Source: Salticus scenicus | Taxonomy: Eukaryota > Arthropoda > Arachnida > Araneae > Salticidae | Length of the DNA stretch: 64,000 nucleotides | Assembly: GCA_963930645.1 (NCBI GenBank) | Contig: OZ005653.1 | Coordinates: forward strand, 110,360,259-110,424,258 | Direction: 5' to 3' | Part shown: one piece after another, positions 54,390-64,000 of the stretch | Layout: every line of letters begins with the position of its first letter | How positions within the stretch are numbered: position 1 is the stretch's first letter | Notes under the pieces: model-generated | The model's input: the letters and a program-made list of their open reading frames with translations, nothing else | Told to the model about the DNA's origin: nothing | Database searches by the model: none | Program-made: the position numbers and the translations under genes

Positions 54390-56100
54390 TCGTGTAGCTT
54401 AGAAATTGAGCACAGTTATAAAGTTAAGTGCCCTGAATAACATACTAAAAGTCCCTAACCATGGGGGGAGCATTTAAAGGGGGCACATTTCAGTTTTTAT
54501 TAAGTATCTTGAAAACTATCGCATTTAGAGAAAAAAAAATCTCAATTGAAAATTAATCTACGTGAAATTTCTTAAAAAAATTGTATATTCTATTTTGTTT
54601 CTATGATCAACAAGTTTAGAAGATATAGGGAAAAGAAATAACACATTTTCTTGAATTTTTTTTTTTTTTTTTTTTTGCAATAGTAAAATCAACTAAATTG
54701 TGGAATTAAAAGGGTTCTGATAAAATATTTTCTAATGTACAAAACAAATATATGCATAGGGAATATGTAAGGATAATACAGCATGTTTTGTACGTTTTAA
54801 ATAATTTTAAGGTTAGTAGGCACAAAAGTGGTGTTTAGATAAAAATCCAGATAACGAAGACAACAAAACCGATCAACATTAAAAAAATCTAATAGCTTTG
54901 AGATTTTTTTTCTCTAAATGCGATAGTTTTCAAGATACATAATAAAAACTGAAATGTGCCCCTTTAAATGCCCCCCCCATGGTTAGGGACTTTTAGTACG
55001 TTATTCAGGGCACTTAACTTTATAACTGTGCTCAATTTCTAAGCTACACGATTTTTTTTTTATGTTGATCGGTTTTGGGTCTTCGTTATCTAGATTTTTA
55101 CTCAAACCGCCACTTGCGCCTGCTAGCCTTAAAATTATTTAAAACTTACAAAACATGCTGTATTATCCTTGCATATTCCCTATGTATATATTTGTTTTTT
55201 ACATTAGAAAATATTTGACAAGAACCCTTTTAATTGCACACTTTAGTTGATTTTACTATTGCAAAAAAGAATTTTTCAAGAAAATGTGTTATTTCATCTC
55301 CCTATATCTTCTAAACTAATGATCGTACAAACAAAATGTAACATACATTTTTGTAGGAAATTTTACGTAGATTAATTTTGTAATTGACATTTTTTCTCTA
55401 AATGCGATAGTTTTTAAGATATTTAATAAAAACTGAAAATTGCCCCCCTTATATGCCCCCCTGCCCCCCGCTCACCCCCCACGGGCGGGGACTTTTAGTA
55501 TGTTGTTCAGGACCCTCTCGGCTATGAGTGTGCAAAACTTCAAAACTACACGATTTTTTTTTTTCTATTTTTCCTATTTTGACTGGACTTATCCAGATTT
55601 TTACTCAAACCGCCACTTGCGCCTACTAGCCTTAAAACTATTTGAAACTTACAAAACATGCTGTATTATCCTTGCATATTCCCTATGTATATATTTGTTT
55701 TTTACATTAGAAAATATTTGACAAGAACCCTTTTAATTGCACACTTTAGTTGATTTTACTATTGCAAAAAAGAATTTTTCAAGAAAATGTGTTATTTCAT
55801 CTCCCTATATCTTCTAAACTAATGATCGTACAAACAAAATGTAATATACATTTTTGTAGGAAATTTTACGTAGACTAATTTTGTAATTGACATTGTTTCT
55901 CTAAATGCGATAGTTTTTAAGATATTTAATAAAAACTGAAAATTGCCCCCCTTAAATGCCCCCCCCTGCCCCCCGCTCACCCCCCACGGACGGGGACTTT
56001 TAGTATGTTGTTCAGGACCCTCTCGGCTATGAGTATGTAAAATTTCAAAACTACACGATTTTTTTCCTCTATTCGTCAAATTTTGGCCTTCGTTGCCTGG
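53816..56100. repeat. Inverted array of five ~510-bp units
   Basis: Units tagged by TCGTGTAG lie on the plus strand at 53,868 and 54,390 and on the minus strand at 55,044, 55,546 and 56,051 (steps 522; then 502 and 505). Each complete unit has CTAAAAGTCCC with a G- or C-rich box, TTTAGTTGATTTTACTATTG, ACAGCATGTTTTGTA and GCGCCTACTAGCC or inverse. The central units (54,390 and 55,044) share a variant (CCATGGTTAGGGACTTTTAG, AACTTTATAACTGTGCTCAA), so the arrangement is A-B / B'-A-A' around a centre near 54,900; B' is short. No terminal repeats or gene. Minus-strand A and A' differ only by scattered changes. Confidence 0.85.
53930..53979 (+). other. G-quadruplex-forming motif
   Basis: Four long G-runs: GGGGGG TGAGC GGGGGG CA GGGGGGG CATTTAA GGGGGG. 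Loops of 5, 2 and 7 bases fit the standard quadruplex rule. The same motif is on the minus strand at 55,446-55,490 and 55,945-55,995 in the other units. Confidence 0.8.
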
Positions 56101-57173
56101 ACTAAACATTTCGCTTTCGGGAAGCGTGTTTCTAGTGACGTCACAAGACATCCGGTTGGGGAAAAAGTCAGTCACAAGGCGGCAAGCACATCTTCAAAGG
56201 GATGACCTAGCCCTTGTATTCTATAGTCCTGATAGTGGACTGCGTATTTCGCAAAGATTGTGGATCCACATACATCGGAAAAACATTCACACAAGAAACT
56301 TACATTATTATCGAACCTTACCGAGTGCATAATGTTCGTCATTTAAAATATAAACTAAAACATTATGGTCATTTACCATTTACTGGTGTGTAATTGCTCT
56401 ACTCGCGTATTTAAAAAACTTAAACACTTAAAACAACGCAAATCTAATAATATAATGTACCAATCATATATATAGAATTTTAATATGTAGAAATTTTATA
56501 TTATGTTTCATTTCTTAAAACACCCGAATTAATTCGCAGTTTTATATTTATTTATATAAGTTACATTAAAAATAAAAAAATATATATATCCTTTTTTTTT
56601 TTTTTTTTTTTTTTTTGAAAAATACGTATATTAACTTTTTATTAAATCAAATAATCGAATATTTTATTTTATGTACGTTTGTACTAAATGTATTAAAATT
56701 ATTCGAAATACTAATATGTTAATACAAAAAAGAACAATTGTATTTAGTGCTTATTGTTGATATTTTCCATGTCATTTATGATACATACATTGTTTTTTTT
56801 GTCTGAATTGTAAAAATGTTACTTTTTTTTGAAAAAAATAATACTTAAAATATTTATTTATTCTTTTTTGTGATTTGCAACAAAACTATAAATATTCATT
56901 TTGTCAAGCTACTTCTGTCAAATATTTTGGAACTGCATATTTCTTTTATACTTCATTTCGTTAAAATGTAGAAACGTATGAATAAAAATACAAAAATAGC
57001 ATTCTCATAAATGCGCAAAATTTTATATATTATTCAAAGAGCTTACAATTATGTAGAAGATAAAACAAAGACAATGAATGATATGGATAGAAAAATGTTT
57101 ATGATAAGTCTAAAATTTAGAATGCAAGCATTTTTCAGAGTACTGCAAATCTTTATTCTGACCCTTTTCTCAA

Positions 57174-57204
<31 letters not shown>

Positions 57205-58608
57205 ATACAATGCACCGTTGAATATAGAATCTTCAATTTTAGGTATCATTGAGATGAGGAAAATACTCTTCATTTTAAATTTCAAGAAAAATACCTTGCA
57301 TACAAAGCAGGTTAATATACAAATAATATTTATTTTAAAATTTATCTGCAAGATCGTAAAACTTATTTGAATTATGTATATAATTGATAGTTGATGCAAG
57401 TCGTGTAGATAAAATTTACTTCTTATGTCCATAAGTTTTGTATTCCGTAAAACATTTTCTAAATAGATTTACTAATATTAATTACATTAATACTAAATTC
57501 CTTACATTTCATAAATACTAAATTGTATTTCATAAATACTAGCATTACATTAATATTAAATCGTTCATGTTTTTCAGCCTGACTGGGAAATGTGGGATAA
57601 TGAAAATCACGACTGAAAATATGTCTCCAACAATATCCCTAATGAATCCGAATACTTTTATATTAACCTACAAATGAATAATTAATGTAAATTATATCAT
57701 TTTATGCAGTTAAAATCTTTTCTTTTTGTTTTAAATACAATTTTATTTCGTATATTTAGCTCAGTATAAAAGGTTCAAATTTGCTCTTGAGAAATAACTT
57801 TCTTAGACAGATTATGCATGATATATTTTCTGAATACTTGTGTACATACCGTATGATGCATCCATGACTTTTATCAAAAATGTGTCATCCTATTTTAAAC
57901 TGTGATTCAGACTACCGTATGAAGTTCAAAACTACCGGTGGGGATAATTACTGGTAAAAACCAGCTTGAAAATTTCGATCGCAACAATATGGAAGTATAT
58001 TAATTAAAAATCTGTAAATAATTATCTTCTGTGTAAAATTAATATGAATTGTTTTTTATCTTAGTTACGTGATAATACATAATAGTTATTCAGCAGTAAT
58101 TTTTTGTATTGTGTATACTATTTTTAGTAAAAATTATTCTTATATAATGCTAACTTTTGTGTCTGCTCATCAACGACATACCTCACGTACATTTTGAAAT
58201 ATTGCGCACTATTTAGTTTCATAATTATATTACATAATCCTATTAAATGTATAACCGATAATATATGTAATATATAAATGTGTACAACATTATATGTAAT
58301 ATAAATGTTTACATCTGTAATATAAATAATAAATGTATAATAATTTGTAACTAAATAGTTTTTTGTTACAAATTGTATTTCATTCTTCTATTATAATGTG
58401 ATGATTCTGAGTTGCTATGTCGATAGTTTATTAATAATCCTCTATTTAAAAATTATCCAATACGTATTTTCACTTCCATTTGAAATTATTTACTGATAAC
58501 TTGCTAACTTGAGGTCTTCCCTCCTCATTAGTTATTATTATTATTATTATCATTATTAGTATTATTATTATATGGAGAGAGGAAGAGTGACAGAAATATA
58601 TATATATA
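56101..58608. other. Long spacer without recognisable gene
   Basis: 56,101-56,330 is less AT-rich, with TGACGTCA at 56,135 (a CRE-like palindrome), but shows no recognisable protein. After that AT-rich DNA with a T-run at 56,592-56,616, (TAAA)n at 57,172-57,207 and (ATT)n at 58,530-58,570. No gene. Confidence 0.45.
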
Positions 58609-58610
58609 TA

Positions 58611-59280
58611 CAGGGTGTTTCAGAAAGGATACCTAATTTTGAAAATAAATTACGGAAACAGTGACAGATTGAAGCATAAAACCTGAAGTATGTTTGTAAA
58701 ATAACTCACAAGATCGAACCTCAAAATTTTATTTAAAAACCTCTACTATAAATGGCGCTGCTGATTGTCTTCTCTAATTTCGGCGCGGACTTTCGTGATA
58801 CTTCTACGACGAATACTTCAATGATAGAGTTATTGCTTTAAACTATGTGAAAGTTAAAGGAAAAGGCTTACGTTGACCTTCATATTTGCCAGACCTCAGC
58901 CCCTAGGACTACATTCTGTGAGGACATACAGAAAGGCACTGCTCATTGCAACAATTTTTTAACACTCGACAGCCTGGAGGGGACCTTTTGTCAATCGTGT
59001 GTGTCGATTTCCACTAATAAACTACGCAGCGTCACTGGCAACTTTATTCTTCGTCTACGATATCTGTGTTCTGAGAAAGGTGCACATTTTAATTCCTTTT
59101 AGTGTGCCATTTATCAGCTCAAATTGTAACTAAAAATTTGTGTCTTTGTATAAGATACTTTTTTTTTTTTTTTTTTTTTTAACAAATATGCCATTGGTTT
59201 CATTTTTCTATCTATCACTTTTTCTGAGTTATTTATTTTCAAATTTAACTGCCCTTGTGCCCTTTGTAAAACACTCTATG
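58611..59280 (+). mobile_element. Internally deleted mariner-like element
   Basis: The left end CAGGGTGTTTCAGAAAGGAT and the inverted right end CATAGAGTGTTTTACAAAGG are flanked by TA. The interior of 670 bp is too short for a transposase (about 1.3 kb expected). It keeps a tail of the catalytic domain (58,875-58,925). A T-run lies at 59,160-59,180. CAGGGTGTTTC-type ends are common in arthropod mariners. Confidence 0.65.
58790..58990 (+). pseudogene. Mariner transposase remnant
   Basis: In broken frames: LPDLSPLGLHSVRTYRKA corresponds to the PDL-P-DYFLWG region of mariner transposases that carries the last catalytic Asp (DD34D). Frameshifts on both sides leave only about 40 recognisable residues. 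Confidence 0.5.
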
Positions 59281-59601
59281 TATAGAATACAAATTGCTCG
59301 AAAAAATGATACTGTAAGCGGTTATAAATATATTTATTCATTTATTCAAAGTACTTTTTTTGCCAGTATACAGCGTAAAAATATGCATTATGCATGAAAA
59401 GACAGAAACATAGTCACAGTAGTGTTGACGCGTTTCTGTATTTCTTGTTCACATCGGAAGTACACAAACATAGTCCTTAGCATAACCTCACAGTTTGATA
59501 TGGATTAATTTTAGGAATATATTGTATAAGTTTAATGATGAATACTTTCCTACTACCTAATTCAATATACAGTCATATCAACTTGAAAATTTCAAAATAT
59601 T

Positions 59602-59918
59602 GGGTTGGTTGGTTGAGTTTACCGTCGCACTATTACTGCGCAAATGGGTAATTGGCAATAGTCTGGGACACACCACAAAGATTGGTCTGGACATGACTTC
59701 ACAATTTTGATCGTCCACGGGTGGGATAGCTCCTCCGCTTCGGTAACCCTCAGTGGTATAATCTGGATGGGTACATACAGGACACTGCATCCATGACGGA
59801 TTTTAAGTGCACCAGTCACCATTGTTGTACAGGACGATCTTCGGCCGGGTCGAGTATCTAACCCGCAGTCTTTCAATTACGAGCTCGGCGCTCTAACGTC
59901 CGAACTACCACGGCCCTC
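59602..59918 (-). mobile_element. tRNA-derived SINE, family S3 (minus)
   Basis: On the minus strand it opens GGCCGTGGTAGTTCGGACGT then TAGAGCGCCGAGCTCG (A box region), and GCGGGTTAGATACTCGACCC (B box GGGTTAGATACTC). Body: GACGATCAAAATTGTGAAGT, CCCACCCGTGGACG and CATGTCCAGACCAATCTTTG; tail CTCAACCAACCAACCCAA. About 317 bp; GC near 50% in a 30% GC context. It differs in sequence from S1 and S2, so the window holds three SINE families. Confidence 0.8.
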
Positions 59919-60779
59919 AAGCTATTAGTAATTACGTAATAGTGAATCGATATGTTATAATTCCGAGCGTCCATTACCTATATAAAGATCTCAACTAAGT
60001 TTAACACTTAATGCAATTCATCATTTCATTCCAAATTTTGACCATTTGTGAATTTAAATGTACATATAAAATGTATACATAATTTTAGTATGAATCGCAA
60101 TACATCCATAGTATGTATCAAGTTCGGAACTAAATTCATTAATTAAATTAGTAGGCCAATGTGTTTCAATAAAGGAGGCCCTTAAAATAAATAAATAAAT
60201 AAATACATATGTATGAACAGTTAAAAAAATATTAATAACATAAATAAATAAATGAATAATAATATTATATATATACAATATATGTAGCGTATATCGAGTT
60301 CTCAAGTGTGTTTTTTAAGTAACTCTTTCGGGGGGAGGGGGGGGGTCGCAGAATTCGTATTTTCCTGTAGAATCCTACCACAAATGGAACATAGAAGATT
60401 TAATTGAATGTGCGTCTTATGTTAGTACATTTTCAAAAACTCATTTTGGCGATTTTTTATTTGGGAGAAGGAGGGTGAGTGTTTGTGAGAGGGAAAATTC
60501 GATACCGTCGGTTTTACATTATAATTTTCTAGGGAATCTTTGGGAGCTTCATTGACCAGTTTTGGCATATGGGTTGATAATTTATATCAACACAGACTAT
60601 AAAGAATTTTTTAGAAATTCCGATTTTTCACGGGAGTGCAGCAAAAACATCTGAGATTTTGATCGGTTTTAACGTTTTATTTCTTATATATATATATATA
60701 TTTTTTTACTTTTTTCTCTTTTCAATTGGATTTTCACATTAATATGTTATATGTAATTTTCAGAATTCATTTAACTAGA
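59919..60779. other. Spacer; probable body of the 60,780 element
   Basis: (TAAA)n at 60,187-60,203; (TA)n at 60,267-60,274 and 60,686-60,701; G-runs at 60,330-60,346 (GGGGGGAGGGGGGGGG). From about 60,760 AATTTTCAGAATTCATTTAA matches the region next to the Helentron-like ends at 2,117-2,150 and 23,548-23,565 (inverse), so part of this stretch is transposon. No gene. Confidence 0.4.
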
Positions 60780-60809
60780 GTGATCAGCGAATTCGGTAAG
60801 CCTACTAGT
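60780..60809 (+). mobile_element. Helentron-like 3' terminus (plus)
   Basis: GTGATCAGCGAATTCGGTAA and GCCTACTAGT; counterpart of the minus-strand ends at 2,083 and 23,513. The same CTAG|T boundary. Confidence 0.55.
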
Positions 60810-60894
60810 ATATTATACAATATTTATTTATTTATTTATTTATTTTAATTCCATTATCCGACTATCGTAAGTCTCCTGAGTCCACAAATGTGGC

Positions 60895-61487
60895 TTTTGG
60901 CAATTGGTCAGTGTGTATGTGTGTGTGTGCATGTGCGGGGAATCTCCTAGCTATTATATCTCAGAAACTAATATAGATAGAACTGCGAAACTTGAGAAAT
61001 GAGACAGGTCTGGTGTACAGATAAGTTTTATGAATTTTGGTGAACATTGGAGGAACGGAAGTGGGACATCCGAAACCGGAAATTATTGTATCTCAAATGT
61101 AAGTCAGTATCTCAAAAACTGCTCTTTCGATTTTCTTAAAATTTGCTGTATAAACACTCTATTAGATGTCCTTTCTATTGATATAGTTGGTTAGTTCTGG
61201 AAATCTGATGGGCGCCCTGTATAAATAGCTGAATTTCAGGTCTTGCAAGTGCGTTCCTTTCAAAACGGCTATATGCAATATTTCTTCAAACTTGCCGTAT
61301 TAACCCACTTTTAAATATCCTTTTGCATGCGATTGTTGTTTTCTGATCAACAATTAATTATGCCAAGCTTTGGTAAACGTTGGTATCTCAAAAACGGCTC
61401 TAACAATTTCTTGAAAATTGTTACATACAACCATTTCAGATATCCTTTCTCATGCTTTACTTGGCTAGCACAGGAAAATTAATAGTC
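60895..61487 (+). repeat. Degenerate repeat with TATCTCAAAAACGGCTC motifs
   Basis: A (TG)n tract (60,911-60,932) is followed by TATATCTCAGAAACTAATAT (60,957), GTATCTCAAAAACTGCTC (61,108), TTTCAAAACGGCTATATGCA (61,257) and GGTATCTCAAAAACGGCTCT (61,381). After each come TTTCTT..AAAYTT and a TATCCTTT word. Period 125-150 bp. The layout (simple repeat, ATATCTC motif, degenerate monomers) repeats that of families H1-H3 with unrelated sequence. The LINE at 61,488 begins directly after it. Confidence 0.5.
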
Positions 61488-61497
61488 ATCCTGATCG

Positions 61498-63342
61498 GTG
61501 GACAGCGATTTCGAGCCTCCAACCACCAGATCCAGATCAAAGGTACCAAAGGTTCTCTTCAATAGGAAAGAAAATTTTAGGACGTACACTTCCATCCAAG
61601 AAATAGCCAATGAAGCTATCGATATCATAATGAAGGTTAAGAAAAATAAAATCACCCCAGCTCCACTAATCTTATTCAAACAAGCTTTCCAACAAATAAA
61701 GGCACTAGACAATAACAGACCATCAAACACCCAGTCAACCTCTTCTGTCACGCAAGTCCAACAAGCACTCCATACCACGGATGGAGCCACACAAGACACA
61801 TCCTCCCTGCAAGATCTCCGCACACTAATAACGGACAACATTGCTGGATTAGACCAAAAATTAACAGAAATTAAAACTCTACAGGAAAGAATAAATGAAA
61901 GAATCCTGCAGGAAAATGACGTTGACAGAAATTCAAGCTCTTTCCAAGAACCACTTCCCCATCTAATTCCCGACAGAATATCACCCAGTTTCTCACGGGT
62001 AGCAGCCAACAGCACCAACAATCAACGCCCTATTGAAGCACAACCTCCCCAAAATAGAAAGTTGTCAACAAAGCAAACATTCAAAACCTTCCAAATAGCC
62101 CTAAATACGTACCAAGCTTTCAAGAAAATAGCTTACATAACAACAACCAACTCCACAAAATCAGGCTCTCAAATCATGAACTACATCAAAAACTACAATA
62201 TCTCAAAGTCGGCGAAGATCATCAAAACAATAATATACCGAAGATCAGTCGATGTCCATTGCCCTACGGAACAGGACGCACAACAACTAATGAAAGACTT
62301 GAAAGCGATAGATGAAATTAACGAAAATCTCGTAATCAAGAGTAAGCCAAACCCAAAACATCGGTTCCTAGTGGTAGGCCTCCCAAAAGAGATTGAGGAA
62401 CACCAACTACTTAAATACCTAACTGAACACTGTGGCATAGAAATAGAAGAAGATGACCTAATTGAAATAATCAGATCACAGCCATCAAGATACAATGAAC
62501 TACAAAACTGGGTGATCCAAGATCCGGCTGCCCTAGTAGAAGCTTTCATTAACTCAGGGGCAATTCAAATAGGTCTACTTTGCATTCCAATAAGACCCCT
62601 AACACAAGTTCCTAAGTGCTCGAACTGCCAAAGTTTCGAGCACTCAACAACAGTTTGTTCAAGTAACACCTTTTGCTCACACTGCTCGGGCAACCATAAA
62701 AATGACAAATGTGACCTGCGGCCAAACTGCATTAATTGCCAGAGGGAAAGCATGAGCAGATTAAGAAATGACAGGCTCCCACCACTACGGTCAAATCATC
62801 CAGCCTGCTCTAAGACATGTCCAGTGTACGTAGAAAAGTACAGGCAGCGAAGAGAGGAGCTCGATCAAAGGTTCCCCCTCTCTACAAACAACCCACCTAG
62901 ACTTTCCAGAAAAGATTCAGTCGTTAAAAAGAACCATGAGCTTTAATCTTCGTCCAGGCCCGGCAGACGACAAAATCCATCCTCATCAAGATCTCGACTA
63001 GCCCAACGACAGCGCTCTCGCCCAAGAAGTGACAACAGAGAAGAGACCACCAGCCAAAGTAGAGGCAGAACAGCCAACTCAAACTCCCGTCTGAACAACA
63101 ACAGAGAACAGAATCAGCAAAGTAACAGCGAATTCACCCTTGAAGCAGACTTCCAGTACAATGGTCAAGAAGGCAGCCGAGGACCAGATCTAGCTTGGCC
63201 AACGCTCCCTTTACAAATGTTCCCCTTCTCACAGATGCAACAACCTGGTTCAGGCTATATGCCGCAGTTACTTATGGATTTCATGAGACAACAAGCCTTT
63301 TCCTCCTCCAATCAAGCCACCTATCCTAGAGCCAGTAGGTAA
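61498..63342 (+). pseudogene. LINE ORF1 (Gag-like nucleic-acid-binding protein)
   Basis: Open for 482 residues to a TAA (62,944-62,946), then open in the same frame for another 131 codons to the TAA at 63,340: a 614-codon ORF1 with one premature stop. N-terminal SDFEPPTTRSRSKVPK; coiled-coil-like stretch around residues 115-140; RRM-like part around residues 230-355 (DVHCPTEQDAQQLMKDLK and FLVVGLPKEIEEHQLLKYL); zinc knuckles CSNCQSFEHSTTVC, CSHCSGNHKNDKC and CINC; CPVYVEKYRQRREEL. The part after the stop is rich in Arg/Ser and Gln (QRQRSRPRSDNREE). It would coat the LINE RNA. Confidence 0.85.
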
Positions 63343-63392
63343 GCAGTACTTCTAAGCCTCTTTCCCAGGTTTAACCAATAACTCCCAGTAAG

Positions 63393-64000
63393 ATGCTCTC
63401 TTTAAATGAAGAAAGATTGTCTTCCTCACCCCCCCCCCTTGATACAGCGTCCTCCTCAAAATCTAAATCAAAATCAAAAGAAAAACATCTTTCAATAACC
63501 TTAGCTTCCTGCAGATCAACCTCAACAATTGCAAGGCGGCTAACTCGACAGCTCAGGAGTACATGGAGAAAAACTCCATAGACATTGGTCTGCTGCAGGA
63601 TGCGTACTGCACTGTTGAGGGTGATCTGTACGGATTCCCATCCTCTTGGCCAAGTTTCAGCTCTAATCAACACTCAGCCCACATTGTCATCAATACACGA
63701 AACCTTAACTTTACCCATTTATTCACAGGGGAGAATTGCGTCATCCTCACGTTGACCACGAATGAAGGTGAGCTGAGGTTTGGCAGTGCTTACGCTGCCC
63801 CATCTGCAGATTTTGAGGACTGCATGCAAGAGTGGCAGCACATTATTTCACAAAAAACACTCTTTCTATGTGGCTGCGACCTAAATGCTAACTCCCCGCT
63901 TTGGTGTTCTCCAAGCGAGGACGCGAGGGGTAGCAGCCTCATAGAATTCAGAGTCTCGAATAATCTCAGTATAGCAAACATTGAAAATTCACAACCAACA
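63393..64000 (+). pseudogene. LINE ORF2, endonuclease domain (partial, one frameshift)
   Basis: An ATG at 63,393 opens MLSLNEERLSSSPPPLD in one frame; the endonuclease is in the next frame, open from 63,465 to the window end. Between 63,429 and 63,490 lie a C10 run and A-rich sequence, likely sites of the slip. Endonuclease marks: LSFLQINLNNCKAA, IGLLQDAYC (the usual metal-binding Glu of LLQEP is Asp), SAYAAPSADFEDC, LFLCGCDLNANSPLWCS and EDARGSSLIEF, matching the APE-type nuclease of Jockey elements, which nicks the target for reverse transcription. The remaining endonuclease C-terminus and RT are outside the window. Confidence 0.85.

Larger units (their letters stand above)
61488..64000 (+). 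mobile_element. Jockey-like LINE, 5' half (continues past the window)
   Basis: ORF1 (Gag with zinc knuckles) followed by ORF2 starting with an apurinic-type endonuclease; reverse transcriptase is expected beyond 64,000. Zinc-knuckle layout and PVYVEKY ending fit Jockey-superfamily Gag (related to the Drosophila X-element protein). There is no start codon: an in-frame TGA lies at 61,492-61,494, just before the first conserved residues, so the element is probably 5'-truncated at about 61,488. Base composition is clearly richer in GC than the flanks, consistent with a recent insertion. Confidence 0.85.

Noticed and set aside
56093..56332. 79-residue plus-strand frame with TGACGTCA nearby
   Set aside because: No recognisable domain, no repeat support, no start context; the less AT-rich composition alone is not evidence of a gene.
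45017..59918. Stand-alone tRNA genes at the S2 and S3 heads
   Set aside because: No complete cloverleaf with acceptor pairing; the homology continues into long non-tRNA bodies, so these are SINEs.
61479..62753. Minus-strand frames opposite LINE ORF1 (180, 118 and 62 residues)
   Set aside because: Antisense shadows of a well-supported coding frame; Ser- and Leu-rich composition without motifs.

Overview
This is AT-rich eukaryotic DNA with very long (TA)n and poly(A)/(T) tracts, nested transposons and decayed retroelements. I see no host gene: no credible multi-exon coding pattern, rRNA, genuine tRNA or snRNA. The mix of elements (Tc1/Tc3 and mariner transposons, Jockey-type LINE, Ty3/gypsy, Penelope-like elements, tRNA-derived SINEs, Helitron2/Helentron-like non-coding elements carrying satellite-like monomers) points to an arthropod. 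A chelicerate such as a spider is my best guess, but the taxon is an inference. The window looks like an intergenic or large-intron stretch built from layers of mobile DNA.

Layout. 0-4 kb: fragments of a Helentron-like family and a composite of two degenerate satellites. 4.1-6.8 kb: a broken Ty3/gypsy gag-pol without integrase. 8.5 kb: a tRNA-SINE. 9.0-11.7 kb: a 2.66-kb, almost perfectly palindromic DNA transposon with an 8-bp target duplication, each arm carrying the same 3' part of a transposon protein gene. 12.6-15.9 kb: two non-coding families built from ~170-bp monomers. 16.1-16.7 kb: a solo LTR on the minus strand. 22.4-23.5 kb: a full-length Helentron-like copy. 24.5-27.8 kb: a Penelope-like reverse transcriptase split by a Tc3-like transposon. 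31-36 kb: several hairpin MITEs, one nested with a 7-bp duplication in an older repeat. 37.6-38.9 kb: the best copy of the ~173-bp-monomer family. 39.9-41.0 kb: a Penelope-like 3' end with a GIY-YIG endonuclease domain and an inverted copy of its own tail, inserted with a 12-bp duplication into another repeat. 43.0-43.6 kb: a 120-bp tandem array, each unit carrying a sequence that matches or nearly matches the CTCF core. 43.7-44.45 kb: a 260-bp tandem repeat with a Helitron-like end. 53.8-56.1 kb: five ~510-bp units in inverted arrangement with strong G-quadruplex motifs. 58.6 kb: a deleted mariner. 61.5 kb to the end: the 5' half of a Jockey-like LINE (gag ORF1 and endonuclease), the best preserved coding DNA here.

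Taken together, the elements are parts of different replication strategies rather than one pathway. The unusual features are structural: a palindromic transposon that moved as a unit, a shared plan (terminal hairpin, TCTG-rich tract, ATATCTC-type motif, ~170-bp monomers, CTAG|T end) across several non-coding families, and the regularly spaced CTCF-like motifs.
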